Positions 1-7,830 are shown, numbered from the stretch's first letter. The stretch is DNA of 30,142 nt from Oryzihumus sp036391795 (GCF_036391795.1 NZ_DASVZH010000130.1:1-30142), one strand, 5' to 3'. Notes: generated from the sequence alone by a model not told the origin. Numbers and translations are program-made.

Positions 1-553
1 GCGCGTGCTCGCGGCTGGCGATGGTCAGGTCGCACACGACGTGCAGGCTGTGCCCGCCGCCGGCCGCCCAGCCGTTGACGACGGCGATGACCACCTTGGG
101 CATGGTGCGGATCAGGCGCTGCACCTCCAGGATGTGCAGCCGGCCGCCGGCCGCCCTGACCCGGGCCTGGTCCACGGTGTCGGCGGTCTCGCCCTCGGCG
201 TACTGGTAGCCGCTGCGCCCGCGGATGCGCTGGTCGCCGCCGGAGCAGAACGCCCACCCGCCGTCCTTGCTGCTCGGGCCGTTGCCGGTGAGCAGCACGG
301 CGCCGACGTCCGGGGTCATCCGCGCGTGGTCCAGCGCGCGGTACAGCTCGTCCACGGTGTGCGGGCGGAAGGCGTTGCGCACCTCGGGGCGGTTGAACGC
401 GATCCGCACGGTGCCGCGGCCCGGCCCCTCGACCACCGCGCGGTGGTAGGTGATGTCGGTGAAGTCGAAGCCCTCGACGACCTCCCACGCGCTCGGGTCG
501 AAGATCTCCGACACGCCCTCGGTGCGGTGCTGGCTGCTCTGCTCGTCGGTCAC
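1..553 (-). CDS. menB: 1,4-dihydroxy-2-naphthoyl-CoA synthase MenB (partial, C-terminus outside window)
   Basis: MenB is a crotonase-fold enzyme that closes the ring of o-succinylbenzoyl-CoA to give 1,4-dihydroxy-2-naphthoyl-CoA in menaquinone synthesis. About 184 N-terminal residues are present; the gene is cut by the left edge. I translated the minus strand and saw AFNRPEVRNAFRP, a GGDQ oxyanion-loop motif and the NGWAAGGGHSLHVVCDL segment, all typical of MenB rather than of a generic enoyl-CoA hydratase. The chosen start is GTG at 553. No upstream Shine-Dalgarno is visible, but TATCCT (566-561) lies 7 bases upstream, which is the usual layout for a leaderless transcript. The gene diverges from menC with only 18 bases between the two start codons. 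Function is clear; the start is less certain, with GTG at 514 as an alternative. Confidence 0.93.
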   Translation of the reverse strand, partial: MTDEQSSQHRTEGVSEIFDPSAWEVVEGFDFTDITYHRAVVEGPGRGTVRIAFNRPEVRNAFRPHTVDELYRALDHARMTPDVGAVLLTGNGPSSKDGGWAFCSGGDQRIRGRSGYQYAEGETADTVDQARVRAAGGRLHILEVQRLIRTMPKVVIAVVNGWAAGGGHSLHVVCDLTIASREHA

Positions 554-560
554 GTCAGCG

Positions 561-566
561 AGGATA
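561..566 (-). promoter_or_regulatory. Putative -10 element for leaderless menB
   Basis: On the minus strand TATCCT is followed by 7 bases and then the GTG of menB. TANNNT placed 6 to 8 bases before a start codon is the common actinobacterial leaderless-promoter arrangement. No convincing -35 was identified. This is inference from spacing only. Confidence 0.35.
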
Positions 567-571
567 GGCGC

Positions 572-1582
572 ATGCCTGATCCGCTCCTGCCGGGCCTGCC
601 GGAGGTCCTCGAGTCCCTCCACGTCGTGCGGATCCCCATGCGGGTGCGCTTCCGCGGGGTGATGGAGCGCGAGGCGGTGCTGCTGCAGGGGCCCGCCGGC
701 TGGGGCGAGTTCGCGCCGTTCCTGGAGTACGACCACGCCGAGTCCGCGCGATGGCTGGCCGCGGCGCTGGAGGCCGGGTGGCAGGGCTGGCCGGTGGCCC
801 AGCGGTCCTCGGTGCCGGTCAACGCCACCGTGCCCGCCGTGCCCGCGGACGAGGTCGCCGCGGTCCTGGCCCGGTATGACGGGTGCACCACCGCCAAGGT
901 CAAGGTCGCCGAGCGGGGGCAACAGCTCGCCGACGACGTCGACCGGGTGGCGGCGGTGCGGGAGGTGATGGGGCCGGCAGGGCGGATCCGCGTGGACGCC
1001 AACGGCGGGTGGGACCTCGAACAGGCACGGGAGGCGCTGAGCCGGCTCGCGCGATACGGGCTGGAGTACGCCGAGCAGCCGTGCGCGACCGTGGAGGACC
1101 TGGCCCGGCTGCGAACAGCCTTGGCGCGCAACGGGATCGACGTGCTCGTCGCTGCGGACGAGTCGATCCGCAAGGCCTCCGACCCGCTGCGCGTGGCCCG
1201 CGAGGGCGCCGCGGACGTGGTCGTGGTCAAGGTGGCGCCGCTGGGGGGAGTGCGTGCCGCACTGGCCGTCGCCCGGGAGTGCGGCCTGCCCACCGTCGTC
1301 TCGAGCGCGCTGGACACCTCGGTGGGCATCTCGGCCGGGGTCGCGCTCGCGGCGGCGCTGCCGGAGCTGCCGTTCGCCTGCGGTCTGGGCACGGTCGAGC
1401 TCATGGCCGGCGACGTGGCCGTGCCCTCGGTCGTGCCCCGGGGCGGGGCCCTGCCCGTGGCCGCGGCCCAGGTGGACCCCCTGCTGCTCCAGCGGTGGGC
1501 GGCGCCGGAGGACCGGCGTGCCTGGTGGGTCGAGCGGGTGCGGCGCTGCTGGGAGGTCCTCGGTGCCGACGACCGCCGCTGA
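572..1582 (+). CDS. menC: o-succinylbenzoate synthase MenC
   Basis: MenC is an enolase-superfamily enzyme that dehydrates SHCHC to o-succinylbenzoate in menaquinone synthesis. The 336-residue product has the family layout: an N-terminal capping domain, the KxK pair in TTAKVKVAE (K109 and K111), the metal ligands in IRVDANGGWD, EYAEQP and AADES, and the second catalytic lysine in VVVKVAPLGG. The ATG at 572 is chosen because GAGGA (560-564) lies 7 bases upstream; an in-frame opening extends further upstream but is the antisense of menB. The gene starts 18 bases from divergent menB, and its last 20 bases overlap the next gene, suggesting translational coupling. Length is normal for actinobacterial MenC. 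Confidence 0.93.
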   Translation: MPDPLLPGLPEVLESLHVVRIPMRVRFRGVMEREAVLLQGPAGWGEFAPFLEYDHAESARWLAAALEAGWQGWPVAQRSSVPVNATVPAVPADEVAAVLARYDGCTTAKVKVAERGQQLADDVDRVAAVREVMGPAGRIRVDANGGWDLEQAREALSRLARYGLEYAEQPCATVEDLARLRTALARNGIDVLVAADESIRKASDPLRVAREGAADVVVVKVAPLGGVRAALAVARECGLPTVVSSALDTSVGISAGVALAAALPELPFACGLGTVELMAGDVAVPSVVPRGGALPVAAAQVDPLLLQRWAAPEDRRAWWVERVRRCWEVLGADDRR

Positions 1583-2063
1583 CGTCATCGAGGTGCTTCG
1601 CCTCCTGAGCGGCGTGGGCGCGGGCCCGCGGCTCTCGGGTGGCTGGGGTGTCGACGCATTGCATGGGCGGCAGACCCGTGAGCACCGCGACGTGGACCTG
1701 GCTGTTGACGCGGGGCGGCTGGACGCGTGCGTGGAGACGTTGCAGCGCAACGGTTTCGTCGTCGCCACCGACTGGCTCCCGGTGCGCGTGGAGCTGTCCG
1801 ACCACATCTGCGGCCGTCACGTGGACCTGCACCCCCTGCACTTCGCGGCCGACGGCAGCGCCTGGCAGGCGGGGCTCGACGGCAGCCGGTTCGACTACCC
1901 GGCAGATGCCTGGTGTGAGGGCTCGGTCGGCGGGACGGGCGTCCGCTGCCTGTCGGCACGGATGCAGCGGGCGTTCCACGCCGGTTATGAGCTCCGGGAC
2001 GTCGACCGGCACGACCTTCGCCTGCTGGAGGACGCGTCCGCGCCCGCGGATCAGGCTCCGTAG
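1563..2063 (+). CDS. Aminoglycoside adenylyltransferase-like nucleotidyltransferase
   Basis: The 166-residue protein has the nucleotidyltransferase signature GGWGVDALHGR (residues 26-36) followed by TREHRDVDL (38-46). The glycine-rich turn and Asp-x-Asp metal-binding pair are as in the ANT(2'')/LnuA-type small nucleotidyltransferases. Members of that family adenylylate aminoglycosides or lincosamides, but many chromosomal relatives have no known substrate. The GTG at 1563 is supported by GGGAGGT (1551-1557) placed 5 bases upstream. The start lies inside the end of menC, so the two are probably translated together. The last 13 bases overlap the 3' end of the convergent PPOX gene. A resistance role cannot be inferred from sequence alone; toxin-antitoxin-type or housekeeping nucleotidyl transfer is possible. 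Confidence 0.75.
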   Translation: MPTTAADVIEVLRLLSGVGAGPRLSGGWGVDALHGRQTREHRDVDLAVDAGRLDACVETLQRNGFVVATDWLPVRVELSDHICGRHVDLHPLHFAADGSAWQAGLDGSRFDYPADAWCEGSVGGTGVRCLSARMQRAFHAGYELRDVDRHDLRLLEDASAPADQAP

Positions 2064-2695
2064 AGGTTCTCGTCCCGGGCGTAGTCCGGGCCGTAGTAGC
2101 GCTCGAGCTCCTCGAGCGGGGTGTCCGGCCGCTCCAGGGCCTTGGCGATGCGGGCCCGCGACGGGAGCGTGTCGGCGGCGGGCCAGGTCTCCGGCTGCCA
2201 GAGCCCGGACCGCAGGAACGCCTTGGCGCAGTGGAAGAAGACCTCCTCGACCTCGACCACCAGGGCCAGGACGGGCCGCTTGCCCTTGACCGCCATGTCG
2301 TCGAAGAACGGCGCCTCACGCACCAGGCGCGCCCGGCCGTTGACCCGCAGCGTGTCCCCGCGGCCGGGGACGAGGAACAGCAACCCGACGTGCGGGTTCT
2401 CCAGCACGTTGAGGAACCCGTCGGCCCGACGGTTGCCCGGTCGCTCGGCCAGGGCGACCGTGTGGTCGTCGAGGACGTGGACCAGGTGCCCGGCGGGGTC
2501 ACCCTTGGGGGAGGCGTCGACGCGTCCCTGCGCGTCCGAGGTCGCGACGACGCACAGCGGCGAGACGGCCAGCCACTGCCGGTCGAGCTCGGTCAGCTCC
2601 GGGCGCACCTTCTCGGCGACCCGCTGGCTCGGGGAGCCGAGCAGCTCCCGCAGCTCCTCCGCGCTGGTGACCTCGGTCCACGTCGTGCTCTCCAC
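2051..2695 (-). CDS. Pyridoxamine 5'-phosphate oxidase-family FMN flavoprotein (MSMEG_1061-like)
   Basis: This is a 214-residue split-beta-barrel flavin-binding protein of the PPOX family. Visible family features are the strand WLAVSPLCVVATSDAQGRVDASPKGDPAG, VALAERPGNRRADGFLNVLENPHVGLLFLVPG in the flavin-binding core, and TLRVNGRARLV. The layout resembles the actinobacterial MSMEG_1061 subgroup thought to bind FMN. The reaction is unknown; relatives reduce small aromatic or F420-linked substrates. An ATG exists at 2710, but GTG at 2695 has GGGGAGG 6 bases upstream, so I prefer it. It follows the MpaB-family gene on the same strand and may be co-transcribed with it. Confidence 0.8.
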   Translation of the reverse strand: MESTTWTEVTSAEELRELLGSPSQRVAEKVRPELTELDRQWLAVSPLCVVATSDAQGRVDASPKGDPAGHLVHVLDDHTVALAERPGNRRADGFLNVLENPHVGLLFLVPGRGDTLRVNGRARLVREAPFFDDMAVKGKRPVLALVVEVEEVFFHCAKAFLRSGLWQPETWPAADTLPSRARIAKALERPDTPLEELERYYGPDYARDENLYGA

Positions 2696-2715
2696 TGCCG
2701 CCCTCCCCATGGCCA

Positions 2716-2730
2716 GCCGGACCGTCCGGC
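2716..2730. repeat. Short inverted repeat between the MpaB-family and PPOX genes
   Basis: GCCGG and CCGGC flank a 5-base loop (ACCGT) in the 54-base gap between the two minus-strand genes. It may be a small operator or weak terminator; no T-run follows. Chance occurrence is plausible at this GC content. Confidence 0.3.
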
Positions 2731-2764
2731 CGCGCTGCGACCCGACCGTACCGCTCGGGCGACC

Positions 2765-3652
2765 TCAGGCGGCCGGTTGGTCGTCGACGGTGACGACACC
2801 CTCGGCACCGGCCAGCCAGCGCAGACCGCCGACCATGGTGTGCCCGGCCGCCCGGATCGCGGTGCGCTCCAGGATCGGCAGGTGCGGCAGCAGCAGCGGC
2901 GAGCGCGCCCAGGTCGGCATCAGCCCGACCGCGGCGGCCCACAGCAGGGAGTACGCCGGCCGGGCCACCAGCGGCAGCGGGGCCTCCAGCAGCAGGAACC
3001 GGGCCGCGTCGCGGGCGGCCCGCGTGCCCGCGAGCTCCGGGCGGAAGGCCTCGAGCTGCGCGGCGAGCCCGGCGGTGCTCGTCGGCACCTCGGCCGGGTC
3101 GGCACCGAGGCGGCGGGCCACCTCACCGGCCTGCGCGACGTAGGTGTCGGCCTCCTGCGGCGTCAGCGGGCGGCGACCGTAGGTCTGGTGCGCGGTGAGG
3201 AAGCTGTCCACCTCGGCCACGTGGACCCAGGCGAGCAGGTGCGGGTCGGAGGCGCGGTAGCTGCGCCCGTCCGGCGCGATACCGCTGATCCGCGCGTGCA
3301 CCCGCCGCACCGCGGCGACCGAGTCCTCGGCGTCCTGCGCCGTCCCGAACGTGGTCACCGCCAGGAAGGCGCTGGTGCGCGCCAGCCGCCCCCACGGGTC
3401 GGAGCGGTATCCCGAGTGGTCGGCCACCGCGGCCATGGCCAGCGGGTGCAGCGACTGCAGGAGCAGGGCGCGGATGCCGCCGGGATACATCGCGGTGTCG
3501 GCGTGCACCCGCCGGATCGGGGAGCCGGGCGGGAACCAGCGCGGGCCCGGCGTGCCGTGGATCCGGTCCCGCAGGGCAGGGCCGTCCGGCCCGGCGACCT
3601 TGGCGAAGACGGCCCGCTGGACCTGGTTGCGGAGCACCTCGAGGGAGGCCAT
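2765..3652 (-). CDS. MpaB-family (DUF2236) oxygenase-like protein
   Basis: The 295-residue protein belongs to the MpaB/latex-clearing-protein catalytic family (PF09995, formerly DUF2236). Some members are b-type haem oxygenases that cleave isoprenoid chains, for example rubber oxygenase Lcp, and fungal MpaB cleaves a farnesyl chain. Conserved stretches include DTAMYPGGIRALLLQSLHP with the His-Pro pair at 69-70, SGYRSDPWGRLARTSAFLA, DPHLLAWVHVAEVDSF and HQTYGRRPLT. No signal peptide is seen, unlike secreted Lcp. The ATG at 3652 has only a weak GGGG upstream. The substrate is unknown. Its location in a menaquinone locus makes an isoprenoid or quinone substrate tempting, but that is inference. 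Confidence 0.78.
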   Translation of the reverse strand: MASLEVLRNQVQRAVFAKVAGPDGPALRDRIHGTPGPRWFPPGSPIRRVHADTAMYPGGIRALLLQSLHPLAMAAVADHSGYRSDPWGRLARTSAFLAVTTFGTAQDAEDSVAAVRRVHARISGIAPDGRSYRASDPHLLAWVHVAEVDSFLTAHQTYGRRPLTPQEADTYVAQAGEVARRLGADPAEVPTSTAGLAAQLEAFRPELAGTRAARDAARFLLLEAPLPLVARPAYSLLWAAAVGLMPTWARSPLLLPHLPILERTAIRAAGHTMVGGLRWLAGAEGVVTVDDQPAA

Positions 3653-3691
3653 GTCCCCATTGTGCGCGCCCCCGGCGACACCCTCCGCGCG

Positions 3692-3760
3692 ACCTGGTGC
3701 CCGCTGCGCCGCGAATCAGGGCCCGTGGAGCACCCATTCGCGACGCAACGGGCACCAAGT
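3692..3760. repeat. Long imperfect inverted repeat (25-base arms)
   Basis: The left arm 3692-3716 and right arm 3736-3760 pair at 22 of 25 positions around a 19-base loop; the core GGTGCCCG..TGCG..CGCGAAT is the conserved part. It lies in the 125-base gap between the LLM gene, which ends 18 bases away, and the MpaB-family gene. No T-run follows on either strand. It could be a terminator of the LLM gene, an mRNA-stabilising hairpin or a dispersed palindromic repeat. No second copy was found in this window. Confidence 0.8.
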
Positions 3761-3777
3761 ACGGAGGACGCGCGCTC

Positions 3778-4752
3778 TCAGCCGGACGCCTCGCGCAGCG
3801 CCGGCAGCAGCTCGGCCTGCGCCACCTTGAGGAACTCCTCCTGCGTCTGGTCGCCGATCTGCACCAGCGCCACGTCGGTGAACCCGGCCTCCCAGAACGG
3901 GCGCACCGCCTCGACGATCGCGCCGACGTCGGGCCCGCACGGGATGGAGCCGGCCACGTCCTCCGGCCGGACGAACTGCGTCGCGCCGGCGAAGCCGGCC
4001 GGCCCCGGCAGCTCGGCGTTGACCTTCCACCCACCGCCGAACCAGCGAAACTCCCGGTGGGCGCGCTCGACCGCCTCCTCCGCCGACCGGCCCCAGGCGA
4101 CCGGGACCTGACCGACCTTGCGGGTCGAGCCGCCCTTGACCTCGTCCCACAGCCGCACCAGCGAGGCGTCCGGCTCGACGGCGACCATGGCCTGGGAGCG
4201 CGGCGCCAGCGTCTCGATCGACTGCCGCCCCGAGACGGCGCACGCGATCGGCACCCGCTGCTCGGGCACGTCCCACAGCCGCGCCGAGTCGACGCGGTAG
4301 TGCTGCCCGGCCCAGCTCACGTCCTCGCCGCCGAGCAGCGCGTCGATGATCTCCACCGCCTCGGCGAGCATCTCGTGGCGCACGTTGACCGGCGGCCAGC
4401 CGCGGCCGACGACGTGCTCGTTGAGGTTCTCCCCGGCGCCGAGGCCGAGGGTGAACCGGCCGTCGGACAGGATGCCCATCGTCGCCGCCTTCTGCGCCAC
4501 GACCGCCGGGTGGTAGCGCATGATCGGGCAGGTCACGTAGGTCATCAGGTCCACGCGCGAGGTCACCTGGCTGACCGCGCCGAGCATGCTCCACGCGTAG
4601 CCGGCGTGGCCCTGCTCCTCCAGCCACGGGAAGTAGTGGTCGCTCATCACCTCGAGGTCGAAGCCGGCCTCCTCGGCCAGGGCCGCGTAGCGGACCAGCT
4701 CGCGGGGGCCGGACTGCTCGGTCATCAGGGTGTAGCCGAACCGTGTCGCCAT
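3778..4752 (-). CDS. F420-dependent LLM-class oxidoreductase (TIGR03557-like)
   Basis: This 324-residue TIM-barrel enzyme belongs to the luciferase-like family and uses coenzyme F420. The pattern RFGYTLMTEQSGP, GFDLEVMSDHYFPWLEEQGH, VDLMTYVTCPIMRYHPAV, GRFTLGLGAGENLNEHVVG and WPPVNVRHEMLAEA matches the F420 glucose-6-phosphate-dehydrogenase-related subgroup. The substrate is not evident and F420-glucose-6-phosphate activity should not be assumed. An upstream in-frame ATG (4794) exists, but ATG at 4752 has GAGGAGG about 4 to 5 bases upstream and begins the conserved sequence. It is divergent from menD across about 100 bases. Its presence implies the host makes F420, which fits actinobacteria. 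Confidence 0.85.
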   Translation of the reverse strand: MATRFGYTLMTEQSGPRELVRYAALAEEAGFDLEVMSDHYFPWLEEQGHAGYAWSMLGAVSQVTSRVDLMTYVTCPIMRYHPAVVAQKAATMGILSDGRFTLGLGAGENLNEHVVGRGWPPVNVRHEMLAEAVEIIDALLGGEDVSWAGQHYRVDSARLWDVPEQRVPIACAVSGRQSIETLAPRSQAMVAVEPDASLVRLWDEVKGGSTRKVGQVPVAWGRSAEEAVERAHREFRWFGGGWKVNAELPGPAGFAGATQFVRPEDVAGSIPCGPDVGAIVEAVRPFWEAGFTDVALVQIGDQTQEEFLKVAQAELLPALREASG

Positions 4753-4778
4753 GGGTCCTCCTCGCTCGTCGGGTCCCT

Positions 4779-4798
4779 GCCCGTACCCACTCACGGGC
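4779..4798. repeat. Small inverted repeat in the LLM-menD divergent region
   Basis: GCCCGT and ACGGGC flank an 8-base loop; a second 6-base GCCCGG/CCGGGC hairpin follows at 4806-4826. Both lie between the divergent starts at 4752 and 4853. They could be operators or chance GC palindromes. Confidence 0.3.
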
Positions 4799-4852
4799 CG
4801 AACATGCCCGGCCGTCCGCGCCGGGCGGGGGCAATGCGGCAGGATCGGGCAC

Positions 4853-6553
4853 GTGAACCCCTCGACCGCCCTCGCGACCGTCCTCGTCGACGAGCTCGCG
4901 CGGCACGGGGTCCGCGAGGCGGTCCTGTGCCCCGGCTCGCGCTCGGCGCCGCTGGCCTACGCGCTGCAGGAGGCCGACCGTGCCGGCCGCATCCGGCTGC
5001 ACGTGCGCGTGGACGAGCGCTCGGCGGGATTCCTGGCCCTCGGCCTGGCCAAGCTGACCCGCCGCCCGGTCCCGGTGGTGACGACCTCCGGCACCGCCGT
5101 GGCCAACCTGCACCCGGCCGTCCTCGAGGCGCACCACGCGGCGGTGCCGCTGCTGGTCCTCAGCGCCGACCGCCCGCCGGAGCTGCGTGGCACCGGGGCC
5201 AACCAGACCACCACCCAGCCGGGCCTGTTCGGTATGCCGGTCCGCTGGCTGCACGACCTCGGCGCACCCGAGCGCCGCCCCGGGCAGGTGGCGGTGTGGC
5301 GCTCGACGGCCAGCCGCGCCTGCGCGGCCGCGACCGGCGTTCTCGGTGGCACCCCCGGGCCCGTCCACCTCAACCTGCCGCTGCGCGAGCCGCTCGTGCC
5401 GACCGCCGACGCCGAGCCCTGGCCCGAGTCGCTGGACGGCCGTCCCGGCGGGGCGCCGTGGGTGCGCACCGACCGGGCCATCGCGGTCGCCGAGCCGCTG
5501 GACGACGAGCCCCGGACCCTGGTGCTGCTGGGCGACCTGCCGGACCCCAGTGCCGCGGCCGCGGTCGCCTCCCTGGTCGAGGCCACTGGATGGCCGCTGC
5601 TGGCCGAGCCGTTCGGCGCGCTGGACCGCGCGACCGTGACGCCGCACGGGCCGCTGCTGCTGACCGCCACCGACTGGCTCGAGCAGCACCTGCCCGCCCG
5701 GGTCCTCGTGGTCGGGCGGATCACCCTCTCCCGGGCGGTCGCGGCGCTGCTGCGCCGGCCGGAGGTCCGGGTCGAGGTCATCAGCCCGGCCCACGGCTGG
5801 CCCGACCCCGGCCACGTGGCGGCGCGGGTCCACCCGTGGGCCGCGATCGCCGGCCACGAGCACCTCTCGGTCGACCGGGCCTGGGCGGACGCCTGGCACG
5901 AGGCCGGCCGCACCGTCGCCGCGGCAGCCCAGCCGGTCATCGCCGGGGCCTGGCCGTCCGGGCTCGGGGTCGCCGCCGCCGTGGCGGGCGCCCTACCCGC
6001 GCACGCCACGTTGTTCGTCGGCTCCTCCAACGCCGCCCGGGACCTGGACCTCGCGCTGACCCCCACGGCCCTGGCCACCGGGGCGGCCGTCGTCGCCAGC
6101 CGCGGCCTGGCCGGGATCGACGGCTGCGTCTCCACCTCCGTGGGGCTGGCCCTCGCGCACCCGGCCCGGCCGACCTACGCCCTGATGGGTGACCTGACCT
6201 TCCTGCACGACAGCAACGGGCTGCTCATCGGGCCGCACGAGCCGCGCCCGGACCTGACCGTGGTGGTGCCCAACGACGACGGCGGGGGCATCTTCACCCT
6301 GCTGGAGCCGGGGGAGCCGGCGCGGGCGGCCGACTTCGAGCGCATCTTCGGCACACCGACGGGCACGTCCCTGACCGACCTGTGCCGGGCGCACGGCGTC
6401 GACCACCTCCGGGCCACGACGCGCGAGGAGCTCACGGCTGCCGTCGCCGCCCGCCCGGACGGCCTGCGGGTCGTCGAGGTCCCCCTGCCGCGGGACGGGC
6501 ACCGCGACCTGCACGCCCGCCTGCGCGAGGCAGCGGCGGCAGCACTGGCCTAG
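4853..6553 (+). CDS. menD: SEPHCHC synthase MenD
   Basis: MenD is a thiamine-diphosphate enzyme that adds the 2-oxoglutarate-derived succinic semialdehyde unit to isochorismate, the first committed step of menaquinone synthesis. The 566-residue length is normal. Seen in order: LCPGSRSAPLAYAL near the N-terminus, the VDERSAGF segment with the catalytic-type Glu at about residue 55, SADRPPELRGTGANQT, a central domain, SSNAARDLDL, RGLAGIDGCVSTSVG and the metal/diphosphate motif MGDLTFLHDSNGLL at about 445. The start is GTG 4853 with AGGA 8 bases upstream; earlier in-frame codons lack conservation. Its TAG stop shares the tetranucleotide CTAG with the convergent acetyltransferase. Confidence 0.95.
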   Translation: MNPSTALATVLVDELARHGVREAVLCPGSRSAPLAYALQEADRAGRIRLHVRVDERSAGFLALGLAKLTRRPVPVVTTSGTAVANLHPAVLEAHHAAVPLLVLSADRPPELRGTGANQTTTQPGLFGMPVRWLHDLGAPERRPGQVAVWRSTASRACAAATGVLGGTPGPVHLNLPLREPLVPTADAEPWPESLDGRPGGAPWVRTDRAIAVAEPLDDEPRTLVLLGDLPDPSAAAAVASLVEATGWPLLAEPFGALDRATVTPHGPLLLTATDWLEQHLPARVLVVGRITLSRAVAALLRRPEVRVEVISPAHGWPDPGHVAARVHPWAAIAGHEHLSVDRAWADAWHEAGRTVAAAAQPVIAGAWPSGLGVAAAVAGALPAHATLFVGSSNAARDLDLALTPTALATGAAVVASRGLAGIDGCVSTSVGLALAHPARPTYALMGDLTFLHDSNGLLIGPHEPRPDLTVVVPNDDGGGIFTLLEPGEPARAADFERIFGTPTGTSLTDLCRAHGVDHLRATTREELTAAVAARPDGLRVVEVPLPRDGHRDLHARLREAAAAALA

Positions 6554-7830
6554 AAGGCGATCCCCGGCATCGGCTCCCGGTCGGCCCGCATCGCCAGCGA
6601 TAGCTGCCGCACCGCGCCGGTCCGCAGCTCCTCCACCACGCCGCGGTGGGCCTGGGACGCGATGCTGCGCGAGCCCAGGTAGGCGGCGCCGAGGGCCTGC
6701 ACCGGCAGCCGCAGGTCGGCGGGGTCCGTGGTGGGCGAGCACCGTCCGACGCCCTTGTCGTCCACGGACAGACGCCAGCGCTGCTGGTTCCACGGGCACA
6801 CCCCGTCGATGACCTCGAGCACCACGTCACAGGCCGCCGCGTAGCCGCGCTGCGAGAGCGCACGCCCTACGTCGACCAGGCGCAGCCACAGCCCGTCGTA
6901 GGTCGAGATGTCGACCGCCCGCGGCCCGCCGGCCCACCACAGCAGCGGGTCGTCGGTCGAGCGCTGGTCGAAGGTCACCGTCGTCGTCAGGTCGAAGTCG
7001 ACCAGCCGGCGGGCCAGCGCCAACAGGGAGGCCTCGTCGAGCGCGGCGACCTCGGTGACCGCCACGGTGCCCTTGGGGCTGCCGTCCTCCCAGGTGCCGG
7101 AGCGCGTGAACCGCGCGAAGCCGGTCGTCTCCCCGTCGCGGGAGCAGAACATGACCTGCTGCGGCTCCCGGCCCACGCGCGCCGGCGGGTGGTCCCGGAA
7201 CAGCACCCGGCCCATGAGCTCCGACCGGGTCACCGCGCCGAGCGTCGCCGTCGTGGCCGCGACGTGGAGCCGGTGGACCCGCTCCCGCGCCTCGTCGGAG
7301 TCCATCGGCATGAACCGGGTCTCCAGCCGGCCGGCCTCATCCTCCAGCGCCGGCGCCGTGAACGTGGCCCCGCGCCCCATGGACAGGTGCACCTCGAGGG
7401 AGGCCACGGCATACCCGAACCGGCCGTAGATGGCCGGCTCAGCGGCGTGCAGCCCGCTGATCCCCACGCCCTGCTCGTGCAGCTCCGCGAAGTGGTGGCC
7501 CAGCATCGCCCGCAGCACGCCCCGGCGCCGGTGGTCGGGGTGCACCGACACCCAGGACAGGCCGGGCATGGGCACCGAGACCGGCGCGTCCAGCGGCCCC
7601 GGGACGGTCAGGCCCAGGCTGAAGGCGGTGTAGCAGCCGCACAGCGTGGTGCCGCCGTCGCGGCTGGCGCCGAAGGTCCTCGGCCACTCGAAGCCGTCGA
7701 GGACGTGCCCCATGTCGTGCTGGGACGGGTCGAAGAAGAAGGCCGCCGCATCGACGCCCAGCAGGCGCTCGCGGTCCTGCGGGCCGAGCGGGACGACCGT
7801 GACGCCGGCACCGCGCTGTTGACTGTCCAT
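6550..7830 (-). CDS. Eis-family GNAT N-acetyltransferase
   Basis: The 426-residue protein has the Eis architecture: an N-terminal GNAT domain with acetyl-CoA-binding motif VSVHPDHRRRGVLRAML (about 94-110), a second GNAT-like half, and a C-terminal SCP2-like domain. Two features used by Mycobacterium Eis are kept: the tyrosine in AIYGRFGY and a C-terminal phenylalanine (GIAF) whose carboxylate serves in catalysis. Eis relatives acetylate amines, including aminoglycosides and peptides, but the physiological substrate here is unknown. ATG 7830 is preferred because an upstream ATG (7863) would leave only 17 bases to the divergent MFS gene and adds nonconserved residues. No strong ribosome-binding site is visible. 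Confidence 0.85.
   Translation of the reverse strand: MDSQQRGAGVTVVPLGPQDRERLLGVDAAAFFFDPSQHDMGHVLDGFEWPRTFGASRDGGTTLCGCYTAFSLGLTVPGPLDAPVSVPMPGLSWVSVHPDHRRRGVLRAMLGHHFAELHEQGVGISGLHAAEPAIYGRFGYAVASLEVHLSMGRGATFTAPALEDEAGRLETRFMPMDSDEARERVHRLHVAATTATLGAVTRSELMGRVLFRDHPPARVGREPQQVMFCSRDGETTGFARFTRSGTWEDGSPKGTVAVTEVAALDEASLLALARRLVDFDLTTTVTFDQRSTDDPLLWWAGGPRAVDISTYDGLWLRLVDVGRALSQRGYAAACDVVLEVIDGVCPWNQQRWRLSVDDKGVGRCSPTTDPADLRLPVQALGAAYLGSRSIASQAHRGVVEELRTGAVRQLSLAMRADREPMPGIAF

Noticed and set aside
5..571. In-frame N-terminal extension of menC back to position 5
   Set aside because: The region is the antisense of menB, whose conserved protein is clear; the extension has no conserved menC sequence.
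4753..4794. Extended start of the LLM oxidoreductase at 4794
   Set aside because: The added residues are not family-like, and the internal ATG at 4752 has a strong Shine-Dalgarno.
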